64,000 nucleotides of DNA from Rotaria socialis (Eukaryota; Rotifera; Eurotatoria; Philodinida; Philodinidae). Below the pieces are notes generated by a model. That model ran no database searches, was not told where the DNA came from, and was given only the letters and a program-made list of their open reading frames with translations. The position numbers and the translations under genes are program-made. This document shows, in pieces, positions 10,123 to 23,859 of this stretch. The stretch covers positions 62,001 through 126,000 of the forward strand of contig CAJNYU010004686.1 of the NCBI GenBank assembly GCA_905331475.1, given 5' to 3'. Each line of letters starts with the position of its first letter. The stretch's first letter is position 1.

Positions 10123-12719
10123 ATGAAAGAATTCGATAATCATCCAGCAAAAATAGATATCACAAATATGGATGGACAAGTAAATGCAAGCTTTGTAGGA
10201 AATCCTACTGATTATCAGTTGCAAACTATAAGTGAAGAAGAATACCCACAAGCCAGTGGTTTACTACGAGGAACAGCAGCATCTGCTTCATCCTTTCAAG
10301 TTCATTATGAAGCAGCATCTGGTGAAGATTCACATGGAATTACTTTTGCGCCACCTCCACCTGCTCCATCATCGGCTTTTACTCATCATCATCAACAACA
10401 CCATCGATCAAATGAGACAGGTACATTTGAACGGCAATCCTCTATACTCGATCCTATGTCAGATCGTGTTAGTACAATTCTTGTTTGGAAAAATTTGGTT
10501 GTATTTACGCGAGAAGATAAAAAGAAGTTATTTTTTAAACGTTGTCTATCAAAAAATGCTGAACCAAAATCAAAACATCTGCTACATAATGTAAGCGGCG
10601 CTATTACCGGTGGATTATGGGCTGTAATGGGTGAGTTTTTATTTAATTTTGATGCAGACTACGAGTACAAATTGAGTAGTTATCTAATAGTCAACTTAAT
10701 CAAATTTATTATTAACTAATCAATATTTGAGAGTATACGCTTTCGATTCATTGACCCTAACTAATGTGGTATAAAATCATACGAATACTTTTCGTACGTT
10801 CTTATATTTAATGATCATCCTTATCGCACATGGAAGCATATAAAAGCAAAATATTTCTCATATAGGTCCATCGGGTTCTGGAAAATCAACACTATTAAAT
10901 ACATTAGCTTGCCGTTTGGATGTCAATACAACTTTTACTGGTGAAATGCGTTTAAATGGTGCACCGTATGATAATGCTGAATTGAAACGTATTGCTGGTT
11001 ATGTTATGCAAGATGATTTATTAAATGGATATTTGACTGTTGAAGAAACATTAATGTATACAGCTGAACTTCGCTTACCACGAACATTCACAAATGAACA
11101 ACGAAAGCAACGTGTCGATGAAATTCTCGATGAGTTAGGTTTAACACATACACGGCATGATGTTATTGGTGTTCAATCAAAACGAGGTATATCCGGTAGT
11201 GAACGTAAACGAGTTTGTGTTGGCATGCAATTGCTTAATCGCCCACAATTACTGTTTCTTGATGAACCAACAACTGGCTTAGATTCAGTGACAGCACTTG
11301 ATTTACTTTATATACTTCATGCACTTGCACATGGCAAATCACAAGAAAAAGCTGTAACGATTGTTTGTTCGATCCATCAACCGCAAGCAAAAATATTTAA
11401 TTTATTTGATTCGATTGTTTTACTTAAAGCAGGTCATATCATGTATCAAGGTCCAAGAAAACAATCAACAGTAAGAAGAAGAAGAAAAAGAAAGAAGTTT
11501 ATTCAAGATTAATAGATAGAATTTTCGATACATTTCAGGAAGTGTTTCGTGCAGCTGGCTTTCCTTGTCCACTGTTCACTAATCCAGCCGATCATCTTTT
11601 AGATGTTATAACACCACCAAAACCTAATCAAGAAAATTCCGATGAAGTTCCATTAACAATTGAACAACAAAAATCAGTAGATCAAGCACTTATAAAAGCA
11701 CAGCCGCCAATTGAAATTGATCTAAACATGGGTGTACATAAACGTGTTGGTCAAATGGCAAATTTGCCGCGTAATCCACCATGGCATAAACAAATACGAA
11801 TACTTTTTCGTCGTAATTTACAAGAACAATACCGAAAAAAAATTCTTATCATTACTTCTGTTTTACAAACAGTTATCATGGCTGTTTTAATTGGTACCGT
11901 TTTTCTAGATATTGGCACTTCACAAACTAGTATACTACGTCGACAACCTGTTATTTTCTTTTGTATTATCAATCAAGGTGTTTTTGGTGCATTAACAGTT
12001 ATTAATTCATTTCCAGTTGAACGAACATTAACATTACGTGAACGAGCATCTGGAACCTACTTTGCTAGTGCTTATTTTGTAGCAAAAATTCTATCCGATA
12101 CACTTGTTCAATTACCAATACCAATTGTATTTGTACGTATAATATGAAAACAATTAAAATTGAATAATAATGAGATAAATTATTTTCTCTGTTTTTTCCT
12201 TCTTCTGATTTTTAGTCGTGTGTTGTTTATTTTCTTATTGGTTTACAGCCGTATGCTGCGAAATTTTTTATTTTTATGATTTTTATCATTCTGTGTTCGG
12301 TAACATCAACATCAATGGCATTAATGATTTCAGCTCTATGTCGAACGACAGCATTGAGTGTAACAGTTTTACCTATGTTACTTGAGTTAACACGTTTATT
12401 TGGTGGTTTTTTTGTTCCACCAGCAAATGTACCGGGCTATTTATCTTGGATAGATGCTTTATCTTATATAAAGTATGCTTTTGTTGGTGCTGCTCTTAAT
12501 GAATTAGAAGGTTTGCGCTTAAATTGTGACGGAATCGCAGTTACGATCGTAAATGCAACATATAATATAACAGCTCAATGTATAACGAGTGGCGAAAAAA
12601 TCATTCAAACACGTGGATACAATTATATTAGCATCGGTGGTTGTATTGGCGTTTTATTATCTTTCATTATTTTTTGTCGTTTTTGGGCTTTTATCGGTGT
12701 ACGATTTCTTAAACATTAG
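10123..12719 (+). CDS. ABCG-family half-transporter, copy 1 (altered signature motif)
   Basis: Four exons (10123-10630, 10866-11470, 11539-12132, 12216-12719) give 736 aa, normal for an ABCG half-transporter: an N-terminal ATPase followed by six membrane helices, working as a dimer to export lipids or drugs. Seen here: Walker A (GPSGSGKST) rebuilt across intron 1, Q-loop (VMQDD), Walker B with D-loop (LLFLDEPTTGLDS), H-loop (CSIHQP). The membrane half includes FGGFF and SYIKYAF and ends in RFLKH. The signature motif reads ISGSERKR where the neighbour copy has ISGGERKR, so a normally invariant Gly is Ser. The N-terminal 130 residues are Ser/His/Pro-rich. The start (MKEFDN) follows an acceptor-like tract, so a 5' leader intron is likely. 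The substrate cannot be told from sequence. Confidence 0.92.
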
Positions 12720-13813
12720 ACTTGGATATGAAAGAATTTCGTCTAATACTATTGACATATATACATTTTATGTATTTCATTTCTACTAAATAATAAATTT
12801 ATCTAATCAGAACTACGCTATTATCTGTTTAAATGTTGATATGATTTCTTCTATAGATAAAATGATACCGGTAATATTCAATCTATCATGTATCGGTCTT
12901 CAATACAGATCTCTATTGGTCTTTACAACATGCAAGTGCAGTGTAAAGATTAAATTCTTCTAAAATAATCGTAATCTCAGAGCAAGTTCGAGATTTCGGC
13001 TGAATTTTAATAAAAGATGACAATATCACGAGAGTTAGGTCTTTCTAGGATGCGACAAACTTCCGGCAACATTCGTGCAGGTTCGAATTTCTTAATCTCA
13101 AAAGCGGGGAGTCTTTTTTTTAGAAAATTCATTTTTTTTGCTAAAAATCCTCCTACATAAAAAGCATTGAATTCAATACAAGATCATTACAGTTGTATTA
13201 TACAAAGAGTGCCTTCAACATTTGTCGGCCTCGTATATACTTAGACTACTGACAATACAGTGTATTTACGAACTATCACCATTTCAAATCTATTTTCTTA
13301 CATTGGAAATAAGCAAGATTATTAGGAAAGTATATCATTCTCACTTGCATTTCAATCATCAACATCATTAGTCGCTTCAACATTCTACAAATGTGCAAGC
13401 CGCGTAGAAGAAATTTTCTTGGCATTTGATAGAAATTTGTCATATTGCTAGATGATAAAAATATTGAATTGTTTTCCATTACGCAGAAGTATTTTCTTTT
13501 TGCAATGTATATGTTTAACAATAACGTATGACATTTAAGCATACTTTACAACCCCCTACACAACATTTCTTTTTGAAGATTCATCTCAATTTAAAAATAC
13601 CCATTTTCTTTTTGCGCTCGTCACATGTTCTTCTCCGTCAAACAAATTAAGTTTTTAAAATTTTTTTTAACTGTATTTTTTTGTAAATACGTACAGCAAA
13701 ACAGAAAAAGACAAAGCTTTTATAATGGAAAAAAATTGAAAAACATATTCATAGTGTTAAAGTAAATCTATGTGAAAAAAAGATTCCTACGAGTAGACTT
13801 ATGGAAGTTAAAT
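12720..13813. other. Intergenic region, AT-rich
   Basis: About 1.1 kb between convergent genes (ABCG copy 1 and the minus-strand coiled-coil gene). I see no exon-like frame, RNA gene or clear repeat. Confidence 0.4.
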
Positions 13814-14860
13814 CTAATCGATAATCATAATTTCATCATCTTCTATTATTGTCATCGTTGTTGGTTTTATTTCTGTTGTTGTTATCGGTGATAATGCAGG
13901 CGATTCTACTATAATGGTACTTTCTGTGACTTCAACTTCTGTGTCTACTTCTGTTTCTGCTCCTGCGCCTGCTTCTGCTTCTCCTTCCTTAGTTAGTTGT
14001 TGTTGCTTTTTCGCTTCTTCAAGCGTTTCTTTAATTCGATCACGAATACGTGCTTGACGTCTTTGTAAAAACTCAGTTATTTGTCGTTGTGGTTTAATAT
14101 CTTTTTTTCGTAGCCATTTGTCAATAGCCTTAAAAACAAAATTTCTTTCTTTTCATTTGTAAAGAAAAAATAATTTTACTTGTTTGGCATCTTGTTTAAA
14201 TTTATCAGCTAATGTTAAATATTCATCTGGCTTAATATGACGTCGTACATTTTCTTTTACAGCTTCATTATAATAATCTCGGATTTGTTCAAAATTTAGA
14301 TGTTCAGCTTGTTTATTAACAAATTCATTTTTTAAATGTTGTAATTTAGTTTGTAAAAAGCCCAGCTGGTTTTCATAGGATCTTGATAGTTCTGGTTTAA
14401 TAAATTTGTGAAAAAGACTAAATTCACGTGAGCAATTGAGACGGGCTAGTTTTTCTAAATCCGGTGCTTGTAAAGTACGTGCTCCAGATAAAGAAGATGT
14501 TGTTGGTTTCGATGATGAAGATGACGATGTCGATTGCGTTTGTGATGTTGATGATGGCTGACGTTCGTTAGCATGCGTTGCTGATGTTCTCGGAGGTTTA
14601 GGCGGCTTACAAAGTGTAGCTGGTGGTGGTGGTGGCTTTTTGGGTGCTTTAGGTTTGGGAGGTGGACGAACACGGACTGGTTTTGGTGGTTCAAGACCTT
14701 GAGTAATAAGAAAAAAAATATTTGTTCATGACCATTAATCTCGTTTTTTTTACTTACGTTTTTGAATTTCACGTGTTTCACATTTTGTAACTCGTTTTAC
14801 TGTTCTTTCTTTACGTGTTGGAAATCGAACGCCAAATTTAGGTGCGGTTGTAGACACCAT
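13814..14860 (-). CDS. Unrecognised Pro-rich, coiled-coil protein
   Basis: Three exons (14860-14758, 14697-14180, 14128-13814) join in frame to 311 aa. I do not recognise the family. The N-terminus is basic (KFGVRFPTRKERTVKRVTK). Next is a Pro/Lys-rich stretch (PPKPKAPKKPPPPP), then a Ser/Thr-rich part. From about residue 120 to 250 it is helical and highly charged, likely a coiled coil (for example ENQLGFLQTKLQHLKNEF and FLQRRQARIRDRIKETLEEA). The tail is Glu/Thr/Val-rich and acidic. It lies antisense between the two ABCG copies. A cytoskeletal or scaffold role would fit the composition, but nothing specific supports it. Confidence 0.7.
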
Positions 14861-17311
14861 CTTAAATAGCAAACGTGAAAGTAGTCATCGTTAACTCAAG
14901 GCATTCAAGACAATCGAATATAAGAGAAAGAGAGAACTATGTCGATACTAAACATGAATAGTGAAACAGAACAATAGACAACCGAGGTTTTTTTATTTCT
15001 TCCTACTCGAACACAAATAACCCTGGCTGATGAAAAGAGTATGTCCATGTACTATATATCTATACGTAGACGTACGCACATATTACCATCATATGACCTC
15101 AACATATACATATAAAACTAAAGAAATACTTTCATCGAACATAGTTTATTTTCTCATTTCGATTCAATTTCTTATCATATATATTTTGTCGAATGAAAAT
15201 TTTGTTTTTCTATCAAAAATATTGTTTTTTTCTCAATCGAACTAAGAAACAATTAGTTACAATATAAGATTTTTCACATATTATAACCTAAAATTGTTAA
15301 ACGAAGCTAAGCGAACAACGATAGAAAATGTTGTTCAACAAGAAAAAGATAACTTACTTTAAAATACGGGCTGATATTATATCTGCGTTTGTGCTACTCA
15401 GTTTTTGAACAATTTTTTGTCAGTCGGCCGACCAGCGACAGTCGGAATATTACTAAACGTGGGTAGACGCGCACACAGAAGAAGAAAAAAAGAAATGACC
15501 GAATGAAAGAACGACGATCGTATGGTTAAGGCGAGTCTCGATTGTAAGAAAAAGAAAGAATAAAGAGACAGTTGACCGCTTATTGAGAGAACGAGAAAAG
15601 GAGAAGAAAAAAACGGGCACCGAGCCCCGAATGAACGAACTGCGTTACATTAAAGACATACCAATGTTCTACCCCTCCCCCATACTGGGTTATCAACTAT
15701 GATGCCGTCAGTAGTCATATGATCAGCACGTTTATTTCATGTGGACATTCTATTAAAATATATGCTTGTTGACCTCCACTAATAATCAAATTTTGCTCGT
15801 TGCTATCGACTCGGTACAAGAATGAATCAAGGCAATCGATACTGTTTGTTCAGAACTCACGAAATATCTATTTAGCCTAATTTAGTTACATAGAAAAAAA
15901 AGTTTATTATCATGATTATTAGATATGTATTTGCAATTTATTTTTTTTCGGTAGATTCATATCACATTTATCAATTTACCTCCAAAGGTATACGCAGGCC
16001 AAATCGACAATAAATAGCCGGTGAAATTTATCCACATATGTTTACTATTTGATTGAAGTTTATAAACTAACTATTTTTTACTGATTGATCCTTGTATTGA
16101 TTGTTTAGTTTTACGAGTGAATTTCAAGAGTATCTTCGAAAGCTATCATTGTTCATAGAAATATTAAAATATTGTACAACAATTCTTTGAAGTATTCTAA
16201 TATTAATTACTATGTTTCAAAAAAGATAATGGTAGCGTTCATGAAATTTGTGTATTTCTGCTAAACTACTGTCCTAGTCGAAATTTTTTTTGCAAGCGCA
16301 TGCAACTCTTGACTTTCTGGCGCAAGAAAGTCATGCACTATGGACACATCTTGAGCTCAAGTCTGGGCAAGTGCATGAATAAAAGGTTCGCCTAGGGTGA
16401 TTATTCAACTTATCGGCCAAACAGAAGTGAACCTTCTCAGAATAGTTAGAGCCCAGGTTAAAAGAATGTTCAGTATACATCGAAATTATTTTGTTAATGA
16501 AACGTTGCGTTACGGTAATCAATTATTAAATGATACAAGGCTGAATGATACAGGACTCGTCTTACTCAGAATTATACAGTAAGTTTTCTTGAGTTCATTT
16601 CAATCTTGAAATGATACATGAATATCTTTGTATCTGGATGCAATGAACCCCTGTATTTACCGATGCAGAAAGAGTGCATATGCATATAATACCGAAAATA
16701 ATAATAATAATAATTACATAGTGTTTGTTTTCAATTCTAGAAAAAGGTTAAAATAATTTTTACATCTTAGCTTGAGATGATAAACTTTTGAAATTTGCTG
16801 CTTTAAAGTGAGGATGTATTTTATGAATGGAGTTTCGATACACTCTGGATGATAATTGTTGTCTGTTATTATATTAAAAGAAAATTATCGTCAAATACTC
16901 ATACATGAATAGATACTATTAATAAACAAGTTTTTGAGCTGAAACATGCGACTTTATAGAACCCATGGGCGCATCTATCATAACATGTTACTAAACATGC
17001 GCACAAACTAGATACATAACCAGAATTATTACGTGTACATAAAATATTTAAGGAAAAAAGTGATTTGGTCGACTAGTTTCCTACGATTACTGGTAGAACG
17101 AAAGAACGAAAAGCAAAATTTCACGTGCATAATACAACATACATTCATGTGTTGATCAAGAAAAATACCTGATAACAATGCTGTACCATGGAGCGATGAA
17201 AAACATTTTAGTGAAGGTTAATCATTGGATATACTTTTTTTTTGTAAACAGCGAACGCTTCATGCTTCATTAAACCGAGTCATGAGTGATCAAGTTATTT
17301 TAGCACACTGC
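14861..17311. other. Long intergenic region with a GC-richer upstream segment
   Basis: Holds the probable promoter of the minus-strand coiled-coil gene. Bases about 15,400-15,680 are purine-rich and less AT-rich, with a small dyad (gtcagtcggccgacc). The rest is AT-rich. No gene was supported. Short open frames at 16.3-16.6 kb on both strands have no family resemblance. Confidence 0.35.
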
Positions 17312-17636
17312 TATAAAAGACGTATGAAAAACTCTTGTTGCTAGATTGATAATTGTAAACAGTACACACATACGCCAGTTCATATTCGATAAAGGTGAGT
17401 TTAACACGGAAAGATAACTCTCAAGTTGCCTGATTTCAATCGCAGTTATATTCTATTATTTGCCTTTATTCTTTTCATTGATTAATACATATAATTGGAA
17501 ATAAATTGTACCGAAAAATCTTGAAAAATAAAATAAACTATAGAGAACGCTTTAGTATTATAGATTTCAGCATTGATATTTATTCATCACTGAAATTTGT
17601 ATTATTATTTATCTTTGATTTGAAATACGAACTATA
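17312..17636 (+). promoter_or_regulatory. TATA-box promoter and spliced 5' leader of ABCG copy 2
   Basis: TATAAAAG starts at 17312. About 80 bases downstream is a strong donor (aaag|gtgagt, intron from 17395). A T-rich acceptor ends at 17570 (gatttcag), 66 bases before the ATG at 17637. This fits a non-coding first exon and a 176-base leader intron. Inferred from signals only. Confidence 0.55.
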
Positions 17637-20015
17637 ATGGATTCAAGAGATCCTGATTTATTCCCATCATCGTATGCCACTAATTATGAAGACATAAGTC
17701 ATCGTGGTCGAACAGGAATTATGGGTGATTCGCATTTACCAATATTGAACGAAGAAGAATATACAGACGATGCATTTATAGTAGAAGAAAAACCTGTATC
17801 GTCTATATATAAAGCAAATGTGACAACAGCTGGAAGCTCACATAGTCTACCAACAACAACATCTTCTGCTAGTTTTACTGATCAAAGCAACCATCGATCA
17901 AGCGCTTTAAAACAAAATGAGCGGCAATTATCAATACTTGATCCACTATCAGATCGCGTTAGTACCATTCTTGTTTGGAAAAATTTAACTGTTCACGCTC
18001 GACCAAGTAAACGAGAAGAATTTTTTCAACGTATGAAGTCATATAAAAAATATATACCAAAAAGAAAATGCTTACTTAGTAACACTAGTGGAGCAATTAC
18101 AGGTGGACTATGGGCTGTAATGGGTGAGTTCTATTTTTTTTCGCTTTCGTTCATTGATCTACTAATAATATTTTGAAATTCGATTACAATGTATAGGCCC
18201 ATCGGGTTCTGGAAAGTCAACTCTATTAAATACATTAGCTTGTCGTTTGGATGTCAATACAATTGTCGAAGGTGAAATGCGTTTAAATGGTGCACCCTAT
18301 GATAATGCTGAATTGAAACGTATTGCTGGTTATGTTATGCAAGATGATTTATTAAATGGATGTTTAACTGTTCAAGAAACATTGATGTATGCAGCACAAC
18401 TTCGCTTACCGCGAGCATTTACAGAAGAACAACGGAAAGAACGTGTTGCAGATGCTATGGCTGATTTAGGTTTATCACATGTGCATAATGTTATTGTAGG
18501 CACACCATTGAAAAAAGGTATATCAGGTGGTGAACGTAAACGAGTTTGTGTTGGCATGCAATTGCTTAATCGCCCACAATTACTGTTTCTTGATGAACCA
18601 ACATCTGGTTTAGATTCAGTGACAGCGCTTGACTTACTTCGAACTTTTCATGCACTTGCACATGGCAAATCACAAGAAAAAGCTGTAACAATTGTTTGTT
18701 CGATCCATCAACCGCAAGCAAAAATATTTAATTTATTTGATTCATTAATTTTACTTAAAGGCGGAGGTATTATTTATCAAGGTCCAAGAAAACAAGCAAT
18801 GGTAAATCTATATTATTATTAGATAGATAGATACTTTATTGTAAAAATTTTTGTCTTTTTGTTTTTCTTCAGGAAGCTTACCGCATAGCAGGATTCCCAT
18901 GTCCTGTAACTACAAACCCAGCTGATCATCTTTTAGATGTTATAACACCACCACGACGTAATCCAGTTATTGACACACCTGCAATATCTCTCGAACAACA
19001 AGCAGCTATTGATGAAGCTATTCTAAAGGCACAACCATCATTCGATGTTGATCTCAATATGGGAGTAAATAAACGTTTGGCCCAAATGGCTAACATACCG
19101 CCCAGCCCGCCATGGCACAAGCAAGTACGAATTCTTCTTCATCGTACATTCAAAGAACAACTTCGTCAATCAAGAATTATTATAACATCCCTTGTTCAGA
19201 CTGTAGTGATTGCTATTTTAATTGGTACTGTTTACTTAAAAATTGGTAATTCACAAAAGAGTACTACCTTTCGTGAACCTTCGTTATTTTTTTGTGCTGT
19301 CAATCAAGGTGTTTTTGGTGCTCTAATGGTTATTAATTCATTTCCTGTTGAACGTGCATTAACATTGCGTGAACGAGCATCTGGCACTTATTTTGCTAGT
19401 GCTTATTTTATAGCAAAAATTGTTGCCGAAACGCTTATTCAAATACCTGTACCAATTATATTTGTAAGTATTTTATTTTAATTTGAACTCTTCAACATTT
19501 CTTTCCTTTTTATTTTGTTATCTTCTATTTTATAGTCATCTATTGTATATTTCCTAATTGGTTATCAAGCAACAGTTGGAAAATTTTTTATCTTTGCACT
19601 TTTTATGCTACTATGTTCACTTGCAGCAACATCATTAGCATTAATGGTTTCAGCTATTTGTAAAACAACAGATATGAGTGTTACTGTATTGCCATTAGCA
19701 CTTGAAATCACACGTTTGTTTGGAGGATTCTTTTTAGCACCATCACGTTTACCAACATATTTTGTTTGGCTTGATGCAATATCCTACATTAAATATACAT
19801 TTGTAGGCACGGCTTTAAATGAATTAAGTGGTCTAAAATTAACATGCACAGCTGAACAGGTAGCACAATTTGCGTGTATTACAACTGGCGAATATTATAT
19901 TAATGAACGTGGCTATGGGTATATTAGTATAGGGGGTTGCATTGGTGTACTACTAGGCTATATTATTTTTTGTCGTATTGTTGCATTTCTTGGTGTTCGA
20001 TTTCTTAAAAATTAA
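17637..20015 (+). CDS. ABCG-family half-transporter, copy 2
   Basis: Four exons (17637-18123, 18197-18801, 18873-19463, 19536-20015) give 720 aa. Exon borders match copy 1 codon for codon, and exon 2 is 605 bases in both, so this is a tandem duplicate. All ATPase motifs look intact: Walker A GPSGSGKST, signature ISGGERKR, Walker B LLFLDEPTSGLDS, H-loop CSIHQP. The membrane half contains FGGFF and SYIKYTF and ends in RFLKN. Long nucleotide runs in exon 2 (such as the part encoding GMQLLNRPQLLFLDEP) are nearly identical between copies, pointing to recent duplication or gene conversion. ABCG proteins work as dimers, so the two copies could pair, one with a normal and one with an altered signature motif. 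Confidence 0.93.
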
Positions 20016-23000
20016 AAACAAACATATTTTATCTGTGACAAATTGCATGTTTATTTTTACATTATCTCTCGCACTTTATTTATTTTTTATAGAATTCTTT
20101 TGAGTAACGTCGATATTCTTGGTGTATACATGATTTTATTGTTTTATTGTGAGCGAAAAAGACATTTTTATTAAGAACAATGAGTACATATTGAAACAAT
20201 TGCTTCTTTCAAAATAATTGGTCTATATTAGTGAGAAGGTTCTACTTGAAAACGTTTTTCCTAGCAAAGTATGCATTACTATTATAGTTAAGTTAGGTTC
20301 AATGCCACTTTAACAATAAAGATTTTATCTATAGTGATTTCAGTTAGTTGTGTTTTTTCTTGAAAATTCAAACGAATGCTCGTAACATATTAGCTATGGA
20401 GATGAAATATGGAAGAAAGAATTGATTATGTGGTAGAGATAAAAAAAATCAAAATGTCAATTGAAGTTGAATTTTTCATAGTAATAAACGCATTAAAATG
20501 ATGTAACATGCAAACTAAAGTAAAAAGGATATTTACTACTATATGGAACTTTTCCTTGTGTATTTTCAATTGCTCGAGAAGCTTTTTCAAAATGTTCGTT
20601 TGATTATATTTATTATAGTGTTCATCAGAAGTATTGTGCACTATTAAAATTGAAGTAGAAAAGCAAGCATAACAATCTTACTAGAATGATAACATAAATT
20701 AATCGGACGTAGAGTATGTTTTATTATTTAAAATAGCCTAGTAATTCTAATTACTTGATAGAAGATTTATAAGAATGTATGCTAAATGTTATTCTCATTG
20801 TTTTTGAATACCTGTATATCCAAAGTATCATTGATCAGATTGTTTAAATGGCTCTCTTTTAAATAAATACTTATGTTCTGCTATCAGTTCCGTTGAAAAT
20901 ATCAAATGAGTAGTATCAACGATTTGATATTTGGTCAATTTTTCATTAGATGGGAAGTCGTTGTTGCTGTTGATTACGATTTATCATAAAAGAATCGAAT
21001 TCTTTTGAATTCATCTTTACAATTTTAAATAATATAATAATATTGCACAGAAAAAAAACGAGAACTCTGTGATGCGTGGCATTTCTTTTCGGTAATGGTT
21101 GTACGATTGGAAATATCATCAATCTATACGAATATGAGTAGAAATGTGTCAAAATATTTCGTTGCATAAAAATGGCCTCTGTTTACTCTGACATTTATTT
21201 TTTTCTAACGTAAGAATAAAAATAATAAGGCCTTGAGCACTGTTTTTATCAAGCATTAGTAACATATAAGCCAAGTATGAACACAGGGCTCTCGTATTTG
21301 GAAGTAAGACATTGAAAATTTAGAAGTAGCATTCCTACGAACAATATTTTAATGTTCGAGTTCAATCTATGATGATTCATGTTGGACGAGAAGTAATCAG
21401 TGATCATTAATATACTATAAAATCATCCTAAATGTTCACAACTTCTTTGTTTTACGTAGAAAACTCACCAAGTGTGTTCAATGAATGAATGCGAGATTCG
21501 ATCAAATTGAAAGTAAACGTTGACTTGAGAAGCAATGCCGTACATAGAGTTCAGGAGCAGATATCTATTGTAGTCCTATGAAAGATATTCGTGTGAGAAA
21601 GTAACAAGTGATTCAAATTAATAACTTTCTGTTCTTAAATAATTGGCTGATTGTGGTAAGGGAGAAAGTCAACTCGATTTCTCTTTTGTATTGTTCAAGC
21701 GTGGCCGCGTTGACTAGGAATCGTTTTCGATTTAATGAATTTTTTAATGTGTCTAACTTCAATGAGTATTGATTGTTCAATCAGTCAAAATATTCCTTGA
21801 CTCTATTCGCAGTTCGTTACAGGTAATCAAGAAAATATTTTTTTACTGATTCCATCCATTGGGTTAATATTTCTCCAATGCAGTGTGTTATACCTGGCTA
21901 CTTGCGTCGCAGCGTAGTTAAAAAAATTTAGGTGCAGTAGATGGTTCGAAAAAGAAGACAATTTCCTACCAATTATATATAGATAAATTCTTATTTCAAA
22001 ATTATGGAGAAAATTGATGAGAATAGTATATTAGAGAAAATTTCAATATCTGTTGGCAATTCTATGGCTAGTGACTCTTTGATCAGAATTTGTTTTGGCT
22101 ATGTAATAATCCATTAATGATTAGTCAAAGTTTCTATATTATTATTTTTTGTTCATCGCCACTATGTATTCTTGTACATGACATGATAGCATTGGCGCAA
22201 ACATGTATGACAATAGTACGAATCAAATTGATCGAAGTATTGATCAAATGTAAAAAGACACGAATATATTTTCCGCATGAATACTTTTATTCGTGGTTGT
22301 TTATAGCGGTAGTCATACTGCCGAATCGATCGAAAATAACAGGGCAACTACATTAACGTCAGTTCTTTTTTGTCTAACCAATTAAATTCGTTGGTTAAAT
22401 CTATATATATATATATATACATTGGCAAAAAAAGGAACTAATTTTAATAATATGTCCTTTATGTAAATCAATTATTCAAAGAATAATAAGGAAAATAAAA
22501 TAATTATTGATAGATGATAAGATCGATGTAAAAAAATTATATTATAGCGATGACAAAAAGGAATATATATATATATATATATGTTTGGTTTTCATATACA
22601 TATTTATAAAAGATTCGGTATTTGCGAAGATCAACAAGCGAAAACTGTTGCAATTATGTCAATGATGGATTTTTTTATTGAGTGCTTCAGTTGAATGAAT
22701 AACAATTCCATAGAATAAGTTCGAAAAAATATATACGTGATCGAACAAGACACAGCAGCAATTTTGCTGAAAAATAAAATATTCAATATTGATAACTATC
22801 TTGAAGAAAGATTAAAATCAATGTCGATGTAGTTTGCTTCATTTATCATTGCATAGAAAAATGTTTTTTTCGTATTTCAATGACTACTGCCGAGTCAAGA
22901 AAAAAACTGTTCGAAATGGCAACATCGGCCGTAACTATTTCAAATAAATAATTTGTCATCGCCGTTGAATCGATGGAGTAAGCGAGAAGGTTGTTGTTCG

Positions 23001-23268
23001 ATACAAATTGTGTATTGTAACGAGATACAGTTAACGCAATACAATTCATATTTTTCTCTTCAGTTCTTCATAATCACTAAAAATCCACCCACGCATTTGA
23101 TGTGATGCATGGCAACGCTTCCTTAATATATAATAAACAGTAGGAACAAAATGCATACTACATAAGGTGAAGAGCTTTATTGGAAAACAACCGGTTATTT
23201 CAACATTCTTTTTTCACGAACCTGTAAACTATTAACTGAATTAAACAATAGATTATATTACTTCAAAT
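20016..23268. other. Gene-poor AT-rich region
   Basis: About 3.2 kb with no supported gene. Contains two (AT)n microsatellites near 22,403-22,420 and 22,563-22,582. Short frames on both strands are low-complexity and look like chance. The promoter of the ETS gene at 23269 should lie in the last few hundred bases, where an ATATATAATA tract occurs near 23,125. Confidence 0.4.
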
Positions 23269-23859
23269 ATGAACAATTATAATGATAATAGAGATTTAAG
23301 CTCATTGCAACTTGAAGAATTAGAATCAGTAGTTGGCATCAATGAAAATCAATCGAATAATGAAAGGTCTTTCCCCGAATGTTTCTGGATAAATCAAAAT
23401 ATTAAAAATAAAACAACGATTTATAACGAATCACTGCCTGCTATGTACACGTTATCCGTAATTAACAACCAAGACTATTCATTATTCAATAATATCATTC
23501 AATCTTATGAAGATTCTCATGAACGTTCATTTAATCCTAGAGATTGGTTAATTGCAGATTCACTTTCAAGAAGACTACGAGCTCCACGGCAAAACGAATT
23601 TCTCTACCGTCTTTTAGAACATCCATGTTATGCATCTTGTCTAACGTGGTTAAATAGAAATGAAGGTTTATTTAAAATTCATGATCCTGAACGTGTAGCG
23701 ACACTTTGGTCACGAGTTAAAAATCGAAGAACAAATGGAGTTATGACTTACGATAAATTCGCACGTGCATTAAGATTTTATTATAAATCAGGATCAATGA
23801 TAAAAACACATAAAAAACATACATTCCGTTTTAGACTACCTCTACATAGTGCCTGTTAA
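23269..23859 (+). CDS. ETS-domain transcription factor, intronless copy 1
   Basis: A single uninterrupted frame of 196 aa. The C-terminal about 85 residues are an ETS winged helix-turn-helix, which binds GGAA/T-containing DNA. Seen here: the first helix (QNEFLYRLLEHP), the strand W-L-N-R-N-E-G-LFKI, helix 2 (VATLWSRVKN), and the recognition helix MTYDKFARALRFYYKSG with both DNA-contacting Arg. The wing is KTHKKHTFRF. The WLN.. and FKI strands resemble SPDEF and ESE-type ETS proteins most, but subfamily is uncertain. Compared with standard ETS domains there are two extra residues between helices 2 and 3 (RRTNGVM). No other domain is visible in the N-terminal 110 residues. ETS genes usually have introns, so lack of introns may mean a retrocopy origin. 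Confidence 0.88.
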   Translation: MNNYNDNRDLSSLQLEELESVVGINENQSNNERSFPECFWINQNIKNKTTIYNESLPAMYTLSVINNQDYSLFNNIIQSYEDSHERSFNPRDWLIADSLSRRLRAPRQNEFLYRLLEHPCYASCLTWLNRNEGLFKIHDPERVATLWSRVKNRRTNGVMTYDKFARALRFYYKSGSMIKTHKKHTFRFRLPLHSAC

